The translations under genes and the position numbers were made by a program. A model generated the notes under the pieces. It was given only the letters and a program-made list of their open reading frames with translations. It searched no databases and was not told the DNA's origin. Below, one piece after another: positions 1-10,351 of a stretch of 64,000 nucleotides of DNA (the first letter of the stretch is position 1; the number at the start of each line of letters is the position of its first letter). Source of the DNA: Druceiella hillmani (taxonomy: Eukaryota; Arthropoda; Insecta; Lepidoptera; Hepialidae); assembly GCA_039881145.1 (NCBI GenBank), contig JAYKKI010000014.1:1407001-1471000 (forward strand), read 5' to 3'.

Positions 1-432
1 CATATTTCTCAGCAGGTGCTCAACGATTTGCTCCTCGGAGAGAGCAAAGATCGACCTTCGACTGATGCTATGCACAGTCTGTATATCTACTGTCATAAAT
101 AAATCTATTCTCGATCAACGGTGGATTAACACACCTTTGATAACTAACAGACTTTTGATAACTTATTACGAAAGAAATCTTCAACATTTTGGTCATGTAA
201 ACACGCAGAAACCCAAATAGCCCGTAGAAACGTTTGATGGAGAGCAACATCGAAGGAAAAAAACGCGACGGCAAGTGACAAACACCTGGTAAATCAAGTC
301 AAGATACTTAAAGGGCTCTCAGTAAGAGCAGATGTCAAAAAGTTACAGCAACTGGTAAACAAGAAAGAAACAATTCATAGGTTAATGGAAGCCTTCCAAG
401 ATGGACACGATCTTCAGCACTGGAGGGTTTGA
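1..432 (+). pseudogene. Broken protein-like reading frame, unrecognised, 3' end of a gene or element
   Basis: I do not recognise this sequence. Frame 1 reads as protein-like text from the window edge (start beyond it) to a TGA at 430-432, but is interrupted by TAA at 100-102, two more TAA codons and a TGA at 235-237. The last open stretch (238-429, 64 codons) is unusually long for such AT-rich DNA, is rich in K, Q, E and L, and looks helical, with pieces such as VKKLQQLVNKKETIHRLM and ending LQHWRV. An AATAAA polyadenylation signal lies at 470-475, 38 bases after the stop, as in a terminal exon or a processed copy. It may be a pseudogene, a degenerate transposon gag-like region, or several exons read through introns. 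No splice acceptor convinces me. Confidence 0.3.
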
Positions 433-469
433 CCAAGTAGAAGCTCGGTCGAATATTTTTTGTGAATTC

Positions 470-475
470 AATAAA
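470..475 (+). promoter_or_regulatory. AATAAA polyadenylation signal
   Basis: A canonical AATAAA hexamer lies 38 bases downstream of the stop of the broken frame that ends at 432. The spacing suits a 3' UTR, but the hexamer is common by chance in AT-rich DNA, so the call depends on whether the upstream frame is real. Confidence 0.25.
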
Positions 476-2296
476 ATTTTATAGCTGTATGATAATGTTT
501 TTATACTATTTTCTGCCAGAACAAACATGTAAAATTAAAATTCTTCAAATTTTAATGTACTCTTGATAATGATTATGTATTGGAGTGAAACGTAAATTTT
601 GTAAAATATAATGGAATTTAGTAGTATACGACAGAACTGTGATATCAAACGTAATCACCTTAAAGGACTGAACGATTCTTTCGCTGTAAGAGACTCAACT
701 CTTAAGTTCTTTGCTCGAAACATTAATTTGTCTTATTAAATACTTTTATTAATTACTTGTTATTTTTTTAGATAGCTCTACATTGTAATTGTTATTTTTT
801 GGGTATCTCTACATTGTTTTTTTCTCTACTATATATTTTTTGTTATTATATTCACAATCTGTTGCAGTATTATGAAACACAATATATTTTTTACTTTGTG
901 CTTTCGTTGATTTGAAGATATTTCTCCTGAAGCATTATATATTTATACATTAAAGATAAATACTGAGTTTTCATATAGTCATCAAGATATAAATTTTTAA
1001 AATGATCATAAAATAACATCTATTGCTTTATAGTTACTAAAGAGTTATAATCAATCAGAAATTATTTTCCGATAAAATTAGGTTCCATATGCATGTAACA
1101 AGTTTTGAAATAAAATTCTCATAGTAAGTGGCTATATCCAATTAAAACACCCCTCATAGGACACTGCACCCCTTATGTACTAAAAATAGCTTGGAAAATG
1201 CATCTAGCTAATAATAAACTATAAAGCTCTTCGCAAGTTCGACATAATTGATAGAAAAGGTAGCACTTAGTATGTAATGAAACGTTTCGTGAAAGCTTTG
1301 TGTCATACAGCTATGTCACAACTTCAAACAATTTCACAACGACGAGGGATATTTAGTTGAAGTTTTAGATGTTATTAATACGCTGCAATTTTGTTATTAA
1401 GCTGCTTTAACTTGTAAATTGATATGTGCATTTTAAACGTAGTTTAAAATGTTGCTGCCACAAGACTGAAGTTAATCATGTTTAACATGCCTACCTCTCC
1501 AATGTATTTCTCTCCACAGTCCTTTCTCCCAATATATATCTATCTATATCACCACTGACACAACCTAGGTGAATAATTTCAAAATCATGTTTACATTCAA
1601 AGTTAATTTTCCAAAGTCGCTAGCATTATATCAGCAGTCGCTAGCAATGTATTTATAATCAATGAGAGGAGATATATATGTGTTTGGCCTCTTTTTTCTT
1701 TAGTTTGTTTTTTTCCTTTTTACTATTTATTTAATTCGGTTTTACTTTCCACTAACTAATTAATCAACCTTTTTTCTATGGTTATATAAATGAAAGTATA
1801 TTTTTTAAAACTGTTTTACAATATAACACTTTCTATATTAACATATAAAGCGGAAACGTTTGTTTATTTGTTTGTTCGTTCTAATCTATGGAACTTTGTA
1901 GGTGCCCATCTATGGAACAGGTTTGAGTTTAAAAAATCTTTTAGAAAATCCAGTCTAAAAAACTGTTGATTGTATATTACCACGCTTTAATTCATAAGGG
2001 CTGAGTAATGATAAAAATGTAACAGAAGTTGAGGATTACTGTTTCAACTGTACAAGATGGAGCGAGTCCGGCTTATTTCTTGCCTAAAGATCCTGAGTAT
2101 TCCTGCTCAAATACTTCCGACCCCGACGATCAATGTTGTTTGGCGAACCGACCGATGCTGTTTAGAGATCTAGGAGGAAAAGCATAATTAAAATAATTCT
2201 ATGCGGGTGAAAACGAGGGGCGCAAATAATTAGAATATAAAATCATGATCATCGATGGAAGTGTGTCGTGATTATGGGTAATTTTAATTAAAGGGT
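476..2296. other. AT-rich non-coding stretch, nothing recognised
   Basis: This stretch is AT-rich with homopolymer runs. It has no open frame of note, no tandem array and no recognised element. A slightly GC-richer patch near 2060-2160 has no recognisable content. Confidence 0.5.
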
Positions 2297-2400
2297 AATT
2301 CACAATTAAATGAAACTATGTGATGTAGTATTATTTCTACTTTCTTTAAGTTCTTTACCACGGCCTAGATTTCGTTGTATTACAACATCTTCAGGTGGGA
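2297..2400 (+). mobile_element. Palindromic MITE family, copy 1 (left half only)
   Basis: The sequence carries the family's left arm: the AATTAAATGAAACTA start, the tract reading TATTATTTCTACTTTCTTTA, the CCACGGCCTAG block, and the end ACAACATCTTCAGGTGGG. The right arm is missing, so the copy cannot fold into the full hairpin. The 71-codon frame beginning at 2310 is simply this arm translated, since the same arm gives similar peptides in other copies, and is not evidence of a gene. A match of only about 11 bases to the right arm follows at 2401. Confidence 0.75.
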
Positions 2401-4189
2401 AGAAAGTAGAAGAACCTTTTTCTGCTTACGTACGAGATATAGAAGAGTCATATACCATATTGATAAGTTTTCTTTTAAGAGTGACGTTAGAAAATATTGT
2501 TTTCTCTTTTAATGCCAGAGACTAGGTATTTTTTTTTAAATTCTTTTGTGTTGACTTTTGTTTGACGAGCAAGCAGAGGACAGCTTAATTTTGTAGCATC
2601 ACTTGGAATTTTTCGCACATAATTAATTTCTTTATGATACGAATTACATTTTAAGAATATTCCAAAGCAAAATTCACTTCTACTTTGTACATTAAAAGCT
2701 AGCATGGTAAACGATGTAGAACAAAAACCAAATCGGATATAAAATTTTGCAATTCTCGCACATACATTTGTGATGCTAACATTTTATTTAAAATTTTGCG
2801 AGGTTTTCTAAATGATTTTATAAAATATAAGAAATTTTGTAACTTAACAAAAATGATTAATAAATATTCAGTAAACTCCATAATATTACCTTTAATTAGT
2901 CAGTTGTCCAAATATAACCATTGGTTTCCTTAATTACCGTCTAACTATTTCACTGAAAACTAATTATTACGTTTTAAAAGTTGTACTCGGAAAATGGAGA
3001 GTTCAAATAATTAATGATGTTTTAAAAGTAAACATCTAACAGCTATTACGTTTAGCGTTTAGACAATGATCCTTTCTATCATAACGTAATTACAAACGCT
3101 TTTAAAATTGTGAAAAAGTTTAGTTAGGAAACAAATAAGAAATATTGATTAACCGAACGAAAACGTCGCCGTGACCGACTTTCAGCGAGCTTTGGAGAGC
3201 ACTTTTATTGAGGTCCAAAAAGTGTTGCCCAAGAATATGGATTTAATGGAGTTGCCAAGTTAATTTCTGCGTGGCATAATTGTTCAGAATTCAAATTATA
3301 GAAACTGTTCTTAATATTATTGTCAAAAAAGCTTACTCGTAACAAAGTTTAAGAGTTCTTTCGATAATTAATTCCATTGTACCTGAAAGCGAAGCAGTAA
3401 TGTTTTGAGGATTTTTGGAAGCTAAGAAAATTTTTGGCAGCTTGTATTTTTTAGTGTATAAAAAAACAATTCGAAGTTTGTCAATCAGGTTATAATGGTC
3501 AGGAAATATGGTTACTAACCATAATACCAAAGAAAAAAAAAACATCTTCTTGAAGTCAAATACATTATATTTTTAATAAAACAAAAACTGTAAATGAGAA
3601 ATAAAGATAACAATGAGATTTAACAAAATATTAATGACTTTTTAAAAATTATTCCAAAAAATAGTCGAAATGGATATTGTTTTTTGAGTAGCCATGGCCT
3701 AAATTAATTAAAAATAAACTGTCAATTGGCAAGGATATGTTATTTCTTTTCAAGATTTACGTGTTTCGTTTTGACGACCCTGTCGTGCTTGTAATCTTCA
3801 CGTATTAGTATATTACACCTGTATATGGAGGATACAACGGGCCACAATATGCACTTTGTTATATATTGCTGGTTCAAAGAGTTTTGTAGAAACAAAATTT
3901 ATAAATTATTATGAAAAATAAACTAAGGAATAAATAATAAACTATCAAGGAATTAATTTTTTCATTTTTTATATTTAAATATGTAATATATTATACTTGT
4001 CCATCCCATCTTTTTCTTGGTGATCTTTTTTATTTCTCTAAGTCTTTGAATTCCTTGAAGTCTGAAGGCCCTTGATTTTATCCGTGAAAGCTATTTGTGG
4101 GTTTATTTACAAGTTTTCTTTACCTTTTTTGGATTCTAGCTTTTCTCAGGGTGTTGCTATAGGAAAACCAGTAATAGCGATTACTTGAT
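2401..4189. other. AT-rich non-coding stretch
   Basis: Apart from a diffuse, slightly GC-richer patch near 3160-3260, I see no gene, array or recognisable transposon. Short minus-strand frames at 2487-2881 and 3333-3545 are biased AT-rich translations. Confidence 0.45.
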
Positions 4190-4730
4190 TACATCAACGA
4201 TTAGGCGATCAGCTGCAGAATCTATTTCCTTCCACCCTGTCCATCACAATCAACTTGTCAATTTATCTGGTTACCGGTGGGCAATGTGGCTAAACTAATT
4301 GGGAATACTTTGGTAACAAATCTTCGAAAGTCTAGTTTTGATATTCAGCTACTCAAGTACATACTTGTTTGTTCTTTATATTCTTCTCGCCATGACATCT
4401 TGAAGGCCTCAATCTTCTTTCGTTTCACTGGCCGGATCGTCCACGATTTTGAATCCTAAAGAAATATCGTGAAGATCGGAGTCCGGATTAATCTCACTTT
4501 GGTGATATTGGAGACCTTTTTGTCTTGCTACAGAAATATCAGTCTGTCCGTGTGTACTTATTTCTCATCCGCTTCCTCCCTGTTCCATCCGCTATCTCAC
4601 TGACAACCTCAAGATCCGAGAAATTCCAGTCTTAGAGAGTGGACCATTTCTGTCGACGACAATGTCTTTTGTCTTCCACTTGTTGATGGTGAGACCAACC
4701 ATGGATCCAAAGCTATATCTATTTACCTAA
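4190..4730 (-). pseudogene. Probable LINE reverse-transcriptase remnant, antisense
   Basis: On the minus strand, scattered frames resemble the end of the reverse-transcriptase region of non-LTR retrotransposons. The best block (about 4600-4690) reads VGLTINKWKTKDIVVDRN, matching the common pattern in which a G-L-x-I-N motif is followed by K-T-K. A later piece (about 4390-4420) reads KKIEAFKM, like the 'IEAFEMW' block that follows the thumb region in such elements. Several stops and frame changes separate the pieces, so the copy is long dead. Family knowledge supports a LINE, but the copy is too eroded to place in a clade. It is weaker than the fragment at 39 kb. Confidence 0.4.
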
Positions 4731-5640
4731 CATTCTTGGTAAGTTTTATATCTACTTACTATTTTTTAAGGCAAAAATGGAATATATTTTCTGTCTTAAA
4801 GTCACCTATAGTCAATGTTTGTTACAGTTAAATCAAATCCTGATCTAGTATCTAAGATTCAGTAACGTGTTTTCATAGCGGAAAGCTTTCTCACACTAAG
4901 GATGAACGAATGTTGAGAGTGCGCTGTTCACAGAATTAAACAGAGGTGTCCAATATATCAGTGTGGGCGGTGGGGCGACCACCAACCCGCGTTTAGTTAT
5001 TGCATCGACCGCGAATAAACTCGTACGAACCGCCTCATAGTGTGATGTTCTCACCGAAGGTCATGGGTTGCGTTTTAAAAGAATATATATTAATACGGTT
5101 TAGATTCGCTGTTTAAAATTAAAATTTTCTAGCATAATTTTTGTTAGTCGTAGTAGGTTATATGAACATGTTCAGTGCGTATATCGATATCAGGAGTTTG
5201 TGTGATTGACGACACGATCCCAGTCATTTCTAAATTTTGTGGATAGGCGAAAAATAGTAAAAAATAAAATAAATAAAAGTAATCGAAGAAAAGATGATTT
5301 TTTCCTACTAGTACTGGTGGCGTAGCACATTCAAAATTAGGTAATGCCGCGAACGTATTAAATTTTTGTTTCTGAAATTTTATTTAAACAAATTTTGTTT
5401 ACATTGCGAGTTTCGTAAGACGTGTATTAGATAAAAACTTATAAAAATATAATGTAACTGTCATAGAAGCAATTACCACAAGAAAAATGAGCACAGCGTA
5501 ATATTGCTTGCTGCAGGAGAAAATCAAAGTTCGGTTTCATAGATTTTTTCCAGAAATTAGCACGCGTTAGTGAACTGAAGAAAAAAAAGTTGTTACTTAT
5601 ATAGCAAAAAGGAACAAATAACGCCAGAACATTAGTGAAA
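4731..5640. other. AT-rich stretch with a GC-richer patch at 4960-5060
   Basis: Most of this stretch is featureless. About 100 bases at 4960-5060 are markedly GC-richer, with GGCGGTGGGGCGACC followed by TTTAGTTATTG and GCGAATAAACTCG. This resembles the short GC islands seen elsewhere in the window and may be conserved regulatory DNA. No coding frame is supported. Confidence 0.3.
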
Positions 5641-5642
5641 AA

Positions 5643-5771
5643 ATGGCATTAGGTGATTTCGAACATGAATTTGTTGATGCTAACTTTCTCAGACATAACT
5701 TAATCAAAAAGCTTTCTCCAGGGTTACAGGGTGACATGTTATTAGTTGCAGTCTTTCAATTTTTGTTGTGA
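5643..5771 (+). CDS. Very short open frame of 42 codons, unrecognised
   Basis: An ATG at 5643 opens a 42-residue frame ending at TGA 5769-5771. Its composition is less AT-driven than most chance frames here. It begins MALGDFEHEFVDANFL, passes through a KKLSPGLQGD stretch and ends in a hydrophobic tail. The ATG is preceded by an A-rich leader. I know no family match, and it could be the remnant of an element's gene or chance. A frame of this size has little statistical weight without conservation. Confidence 0.15.
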   Translation: MALGDFEHEFVDANFLRHNLIKKLSPGLQGDMLLVAVFQFLL

Positions 5772-7954
5772 ATATCTTCAAATGCCAGATGGGGGGAGGT
5801 AATCTCGTTGAAAAAATGAGCGACACTCTATGTCGAAATATTATAATTTGAAATTTCAATATATCTGCTAAAATATACAGATCGCTGCCCTCTGGGTATT
5901 ATTTTAAAGAGGAAGAATGAATTTATGCCGTCATTCGCTGTTATACATCGTGAACTGTGCACGCGAAGTATATCCACGTAAATCAAACACGCCAGGGAAA
6001 ATTTGCATAGATTAGACATTTTCAAGATGTATTCAAATAATTTCAAAGCCATGCGAATTCTGTGTCTCATACCCTTATCCTATTGTTAATAAATGCAACT
6101 TACAAATTAAATAAACGGTTCAAAATATTTCTTATTTAATTTTCATATACTACACGTGAAATTTCATGGAAATAACCCTTGCAGTGTCCGATATTGGAAA
6201 TCTTACTTATTCCAAGTATATGTGAATCTTTTTCGAGGCAGTTGGTCCATTTCAGTCTGGCTTTTGATTTTTTTTCTTTGTAATCATGTTCACTATTTCA
6301 TTGCATTCAAATGCATTTATATTTCACGGAAACGTTTTCACGAAATTACTATGCAACAAAATTTAAAAAAATTGTTGAATGGGAGTTCATTTAATTTCGT
6401 CGAAATGGGGTCGAAATATTTTTTTTTCGCACATATTATTGAACAGATATTTTAAAATGAATTGAATTAATTTTTAGGCCCTAACTGCAAAATTTTAAGT
6501 TTGTTTTTTTCGAATTGTCGTGTATTATAACACCCTCTTCTGATTTTTCAAGTAGGGGTTTAAAAGTTGGAAAACAAGTCTAAATCCTAGCATTTATTAA
6601 AACTTTTAAATAAAATTGTGTGGATTAAATTTAATCAAAACATTTCAATAGATATGAACAACTATCAAACACTAGGTTGTGCGTGTGCCGGTCATAAATT
6701 TGAATTGTTTTTAGGCTATAAAATTACGTGTGATAATTTTGATAATTTTGTGATAATTTTGTTATATTTTCATAGAAAATATACAATTATCATTACCATT
6801 ATAGTTAAAATACAGCCTTTCCACACTCTCATAATTAAACTATTAAATATAATCTGCAGTTTCCATGTGTAAAAATCTGATAATTCAAAAAAGTCGACTG
6901 GTATTTGAAGCTGAAAATGACGGACATTTTTACAAGTAAATAAAACTCATATAATAAACATTCTTGTAATTATATTATAAATATATCGCCACTTTAAAAA
7001 AATGTATGTTGTTTTTAAATAATATAAAGACTTATCTAAACAAATATCACTTTCCGACTTTCATGAACTAAAATATAGGTAAAATATTAATGTTCATACA
7101 TAATAATAGTAAATCTGTTAGATATTACGAGACAGTAACATTGTGAACATTGCGACAGACATAGTTTAAAAGCAAACACTAATATTGTTAAATTAAGTTA
7201 AATAGACAGAGTAAAGGTCGCTAGCAGACTTCGCTTGCGGAACAATTTCTGATTCCTGACCTAACGTTAAGACCACAGGAAGTTGCATCGGGACGCAGTC
7301 GCGGGAACCGTCCTCCCCGTAATTCTATTATAGAGACGGTCGATGATCTGATTTTGTCAAAGCTCTACCATACCGCACTACTGAAGCTTATAATATAATT
7401 ATGATTTGCCGCGAGAATGAATGGTGAAAATAGACTTGCGCGTGTTTACTTACGGCAAGTGTGGCTTAGCAGTGATGAGGTTAAATATCTCATTACTCTT
7501 CTGTGGATTTAATAAGGAGTAATTGTGACGATGCGGTTTTTATTTAAACACACTTTTTTTTCAAAATATCGTTAGTTTTAAGTTACTTTGATTTTGCTTT
7601 AATAACAATATTCTTATTTCGAATCGATTAAAATTTCAGTTTTGTCTTTCTCCGTAAACCTACGTTTTTATCCATTACCTTAATTCTAATCTGATCTAAT
7701 CTAATGATTATGTATTACTATAATTAATAATCCAGTACTTTTTCCTTAAACGATGTAATTGGCTAACGTACTGAATTTTACTTTTTCAAGCTCACAAAAA
7801 AAACAGATGGCAAGTGTCAGTCAGAAAGACACAGTATTCTTGACTACATCTACTATTTATATTATTAAGATAAAAAATAATGAGGTAATTGTCTGAGAGA
7901 AACAAATATTAAAAAAATTTTTTTGCGAAGTAGCAAATCTAATTGATCTTAGGT
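5772..7954. other. AT-rich non-coding stretch with a GC-richer patch at 7210-7320
   Basis: Frames at 5828-6070, 6156-6455 and 6618-6872 translate to F/I/Y/N-rich peptides typical of AT-rich noise. A patch at about 7210-7330 is clearly GC-richer and could be conserved non-coding DNA. Nothing else is recognised. Confidence 0.4.
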
Positions 7955-8500
7955 AGGTTTTGTAATAAAATGTCATCTTAATGTTATTATATAAATAACA
8001 CAGTGCCATCTTCATGTAGAAATATGATTATTTTATTGATTAGCGATTAATTTTGTTTTACGATTCGACGTTTTCTCCACGTGTGGTTTAAATGGTGTAC
8101 CTGCCTACACTAGATGAAACCAAGACTACTTAAGTTCATTCTCCGTGTGAACTTAGGTGCTTTTTGTAATGAAATTTCAGTTTAATTATTTTATATAGAC
8201 GGTGACATCTTCAAGTAGAAATTTTTGACAATTTTAGGGATTTGCAATTAATTTTGTTTTACGACTTTTTCTACATGTTTAGTTTAAACGGTGTGTTTAC
8301 TTATACCATACGAAACCAAAACTACCCAAGTTCCTACTCCTTATGAAATTGGTGTTTTTTGTAATAAAATTTCAACTTAATTATGTTTATACATCTTTTA
8401 GTAGAAATTTTTTATTATTTTATGGCTTAGCGGTTAATATTGTTTTATGACGTTTTCTCTATATTTAGTTTCACGGTGTATTTGTCTAGACTATTTGAAA
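7955..8500. repeat. Degenerate tandem triplication, unit ~200 bp
   Basis: Three diverged units begin with a TTTTGTAATRAAATKTCA-like block at about 7958, 8161 and 8353. Each continues through 'catcttnnngtagaaat', then 'ttaattttgttttacgac', a 'tttnnacggtgt' block and 'gaaaccaa'. Spacing is about 203 then 195 bases, and the last unit is shortened. The divergence suggests an old duplication. It does not resemble the other arrays in the window. Confidence 0.65.
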
Positions 8501-10142
8501 AAAAATTGTTAAAAAATTAGCCAGATTGTTTAATGAATGCACTAAAATATTTAATGAAATTTACCATTTTTATATTATCATACAATATTTATCATAACGA
8601 TATGACGTTTGTGGAGAAGTCACAAGTATCGTGGGCGAATGTGGTGAAGCTTTTAAATAAGCGATGGAAAAACTTTATAAATAAATATTATAACATTTTA
8701 AAACTTCCTTCATACTATGTATTTACTTGTTGCAGAATGAATTTTTGGATGAAGTATTTTTTATATTTTGAGCTTTTTTCTAAGTTTTGCCCGATTAAGG
8801 AAAAAGGTTTACATACTATCCACAAAAATTTCTTATATTTTGTTTATATACGAACAAGCGCGTGTGCGCGCATATACACAAACATATATATTTTTTTCAA
8901 TTTTAAATATTATATAGTGACATAACATCGGAATTCAAAAGTCGACATCTTCGCAACAGGTGCTCTTCTACGAAATTAACATTATGTTTGATTATGGCGA
9001 TTTACTCTCTCACTTCCTCCAAATTTTGGATTCGTAGATTTTTTCGAACACTTTATCATTTTAAAATGATCTCCTGTTAATCAATTAAGTTTTACGGATT
9101 TCTTAATTGAACTATCCACAGTATATTCTTCTTTATAGCCTAAAAACAATTCAAAATTAGGCACTATTCTTTCTGTCTATATCTTCTGTATTGATAACTA
9201 TATAAAACTCTCACTCATGATTCTTATTTTTTTATGGTCTTTATGAGTGACTAATAAACCTTTATAAAAATGAGTTTAGAATGAAAAATATATTATGATA
9301 TTTTCAATGAAGTAATCTTGTTTTTATAACACACTTGTCCTTACTTAGCTTCAATGTTGATGACAGTAATTCAGTTTTTGATTTAATCTGTCATATAAGT
9401 TGCAAGTACACAAAGTCAAATTAAAGTTTAAAAACGTTTTTAGTACCCCGACTTATATACTGGCTTATTGACGATTATACTGTTAATCAGTACACAATTG
9501 AAGCTCTGGATGTCGTTGGTGACAAGGTTTGTAAAATTGTCTGAAAAGTATCGCTGTATGATAAAATGGCCCAATGATAAAATTCACTACAAACGACTAA
9601 GGGAGAAAAAGTTAAAACTATGCTTACAAATCTGAACATTGGGATATATTAAAGTTCAAAAGTATAAGTGCCGATAAATATTTCGTGAATATAAAAATTG
9701 TTTTTCTATCTGTTTCCATTAACATATTATTCGTCTATCATTTGAAAGTTCATTTTTATTTAGGACTAGCTGTGCTCACGACTTAACCGCAAGATTAATA
9801 TACGTAATGCCATTTACTGCATTAATTATAAAAGTATGTTTTTTAAGTGAGTATATTTTGTGTTTACAGGATAAATTGCTATAGTTTCTCTTTAGGTTAT
9901 CAAATGTGATAAAACAATATTTTTATGTTGTAATGTTCTTCTAAATAATTTTTTTCGTAAATAACTTCATTGTACAGACCAACCAATCGTACAGTTTTAT
10001 TATATGTATAGACAATAAAATACGTAACAATCAAATTTATGCCGCCGAATACTAAACGAATACTTGACCAAATTAATTAATTGAATATGTGAATATTGAC
10101 AGCTAATCCAAATTTCAAAGAAACTAAAGTAACATAGTAAGT
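8501..10142. other. AT-rich non-coding stretch
   Basis: The 130-codon frame at 8533-8925 is dominated by F, Y, I, K and N and ends in a purine/pyrimidine-alternating patch (CGCGTGTGCGCGC near 8860), which argues against coding. The rest is unremarkable. Confidence 0.45.
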
Positions 10143-10337
10143 TTGAAACGAATACATACAATATTGACAAATGTTATTTACAGAAGGCGACTGACTTTGA
10201 TACCTGCACTCATGTGTCTGCTCTCATTCGGGTTGCTTATTCAAGCATTTACTATTTTCACATCATTCCAAACTTCACCTCGGGATGTTCCTAATTCCGG
10301 GTGGAAAATTAGATTGCGCGTTTTAAATTACACGTAG
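10143..10337 (+). CDS. Short open frame with one membrane-like segment, unrecognised
   Basis: The frame is 64 codons from ATG 10143 to TAG 10335-10337. Residues about 16-40 form a single hydrophobic segment (LIPALMCLLSFGLLIQAF) after a short basic stretch (YRRRL), like a signal anchor. An acceptor-like 'ttatttacag' sits inside the frame just before the RRRL part, so the 3' portion could instead be an exon with an unseen upstream partner. The C-terminus runs into a CGCCATCTGCTGG motif of the kind found in dispersed insect repeats. No family is recognised. It may equally be a transposon relic or chance. Confidence 0.2.
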   Translation: MKRIHTILTNVIYRRRLTLIPALMCLLSFGLLIQAFTIFTSFQTSPRDVPNSGWKIRLRVLNYT

Positions 10338-10350
10338 CGCCATCTGCTGG
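10337..10350 (-). promoter_or_regulatory. CTCF-type core motif
   Basis: Read on the minus strand, the 14 bases are CCAGCAGATGGCGC. This fits the known CTCF core consensus CCASYAGRKGGCRS at every position. CTCF is conserved in insects and binds very similar sites. Related CGCCATCTG words also occur in dispersed insect repeats, so occupancy is not implied. Confidence 0.4.
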
Positions 10351-10351
10351 T

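Noticed and set aside
2310..2525. 71-codon frame starting MKLCDVVLFLL that looks like a signal peptide
   Set aside because: It is the left arm of the foldback MITE. Other copies give the same peptide with no continuation.
8533..8925. 130-codon plus-strand frame
   Set aside because: It is almost entirely F/Y/I/K/N from AT-rich DNA and ends in alternating CGCGTGTGCGCGC and TA-rich sequence. No domain or splice context is visible.
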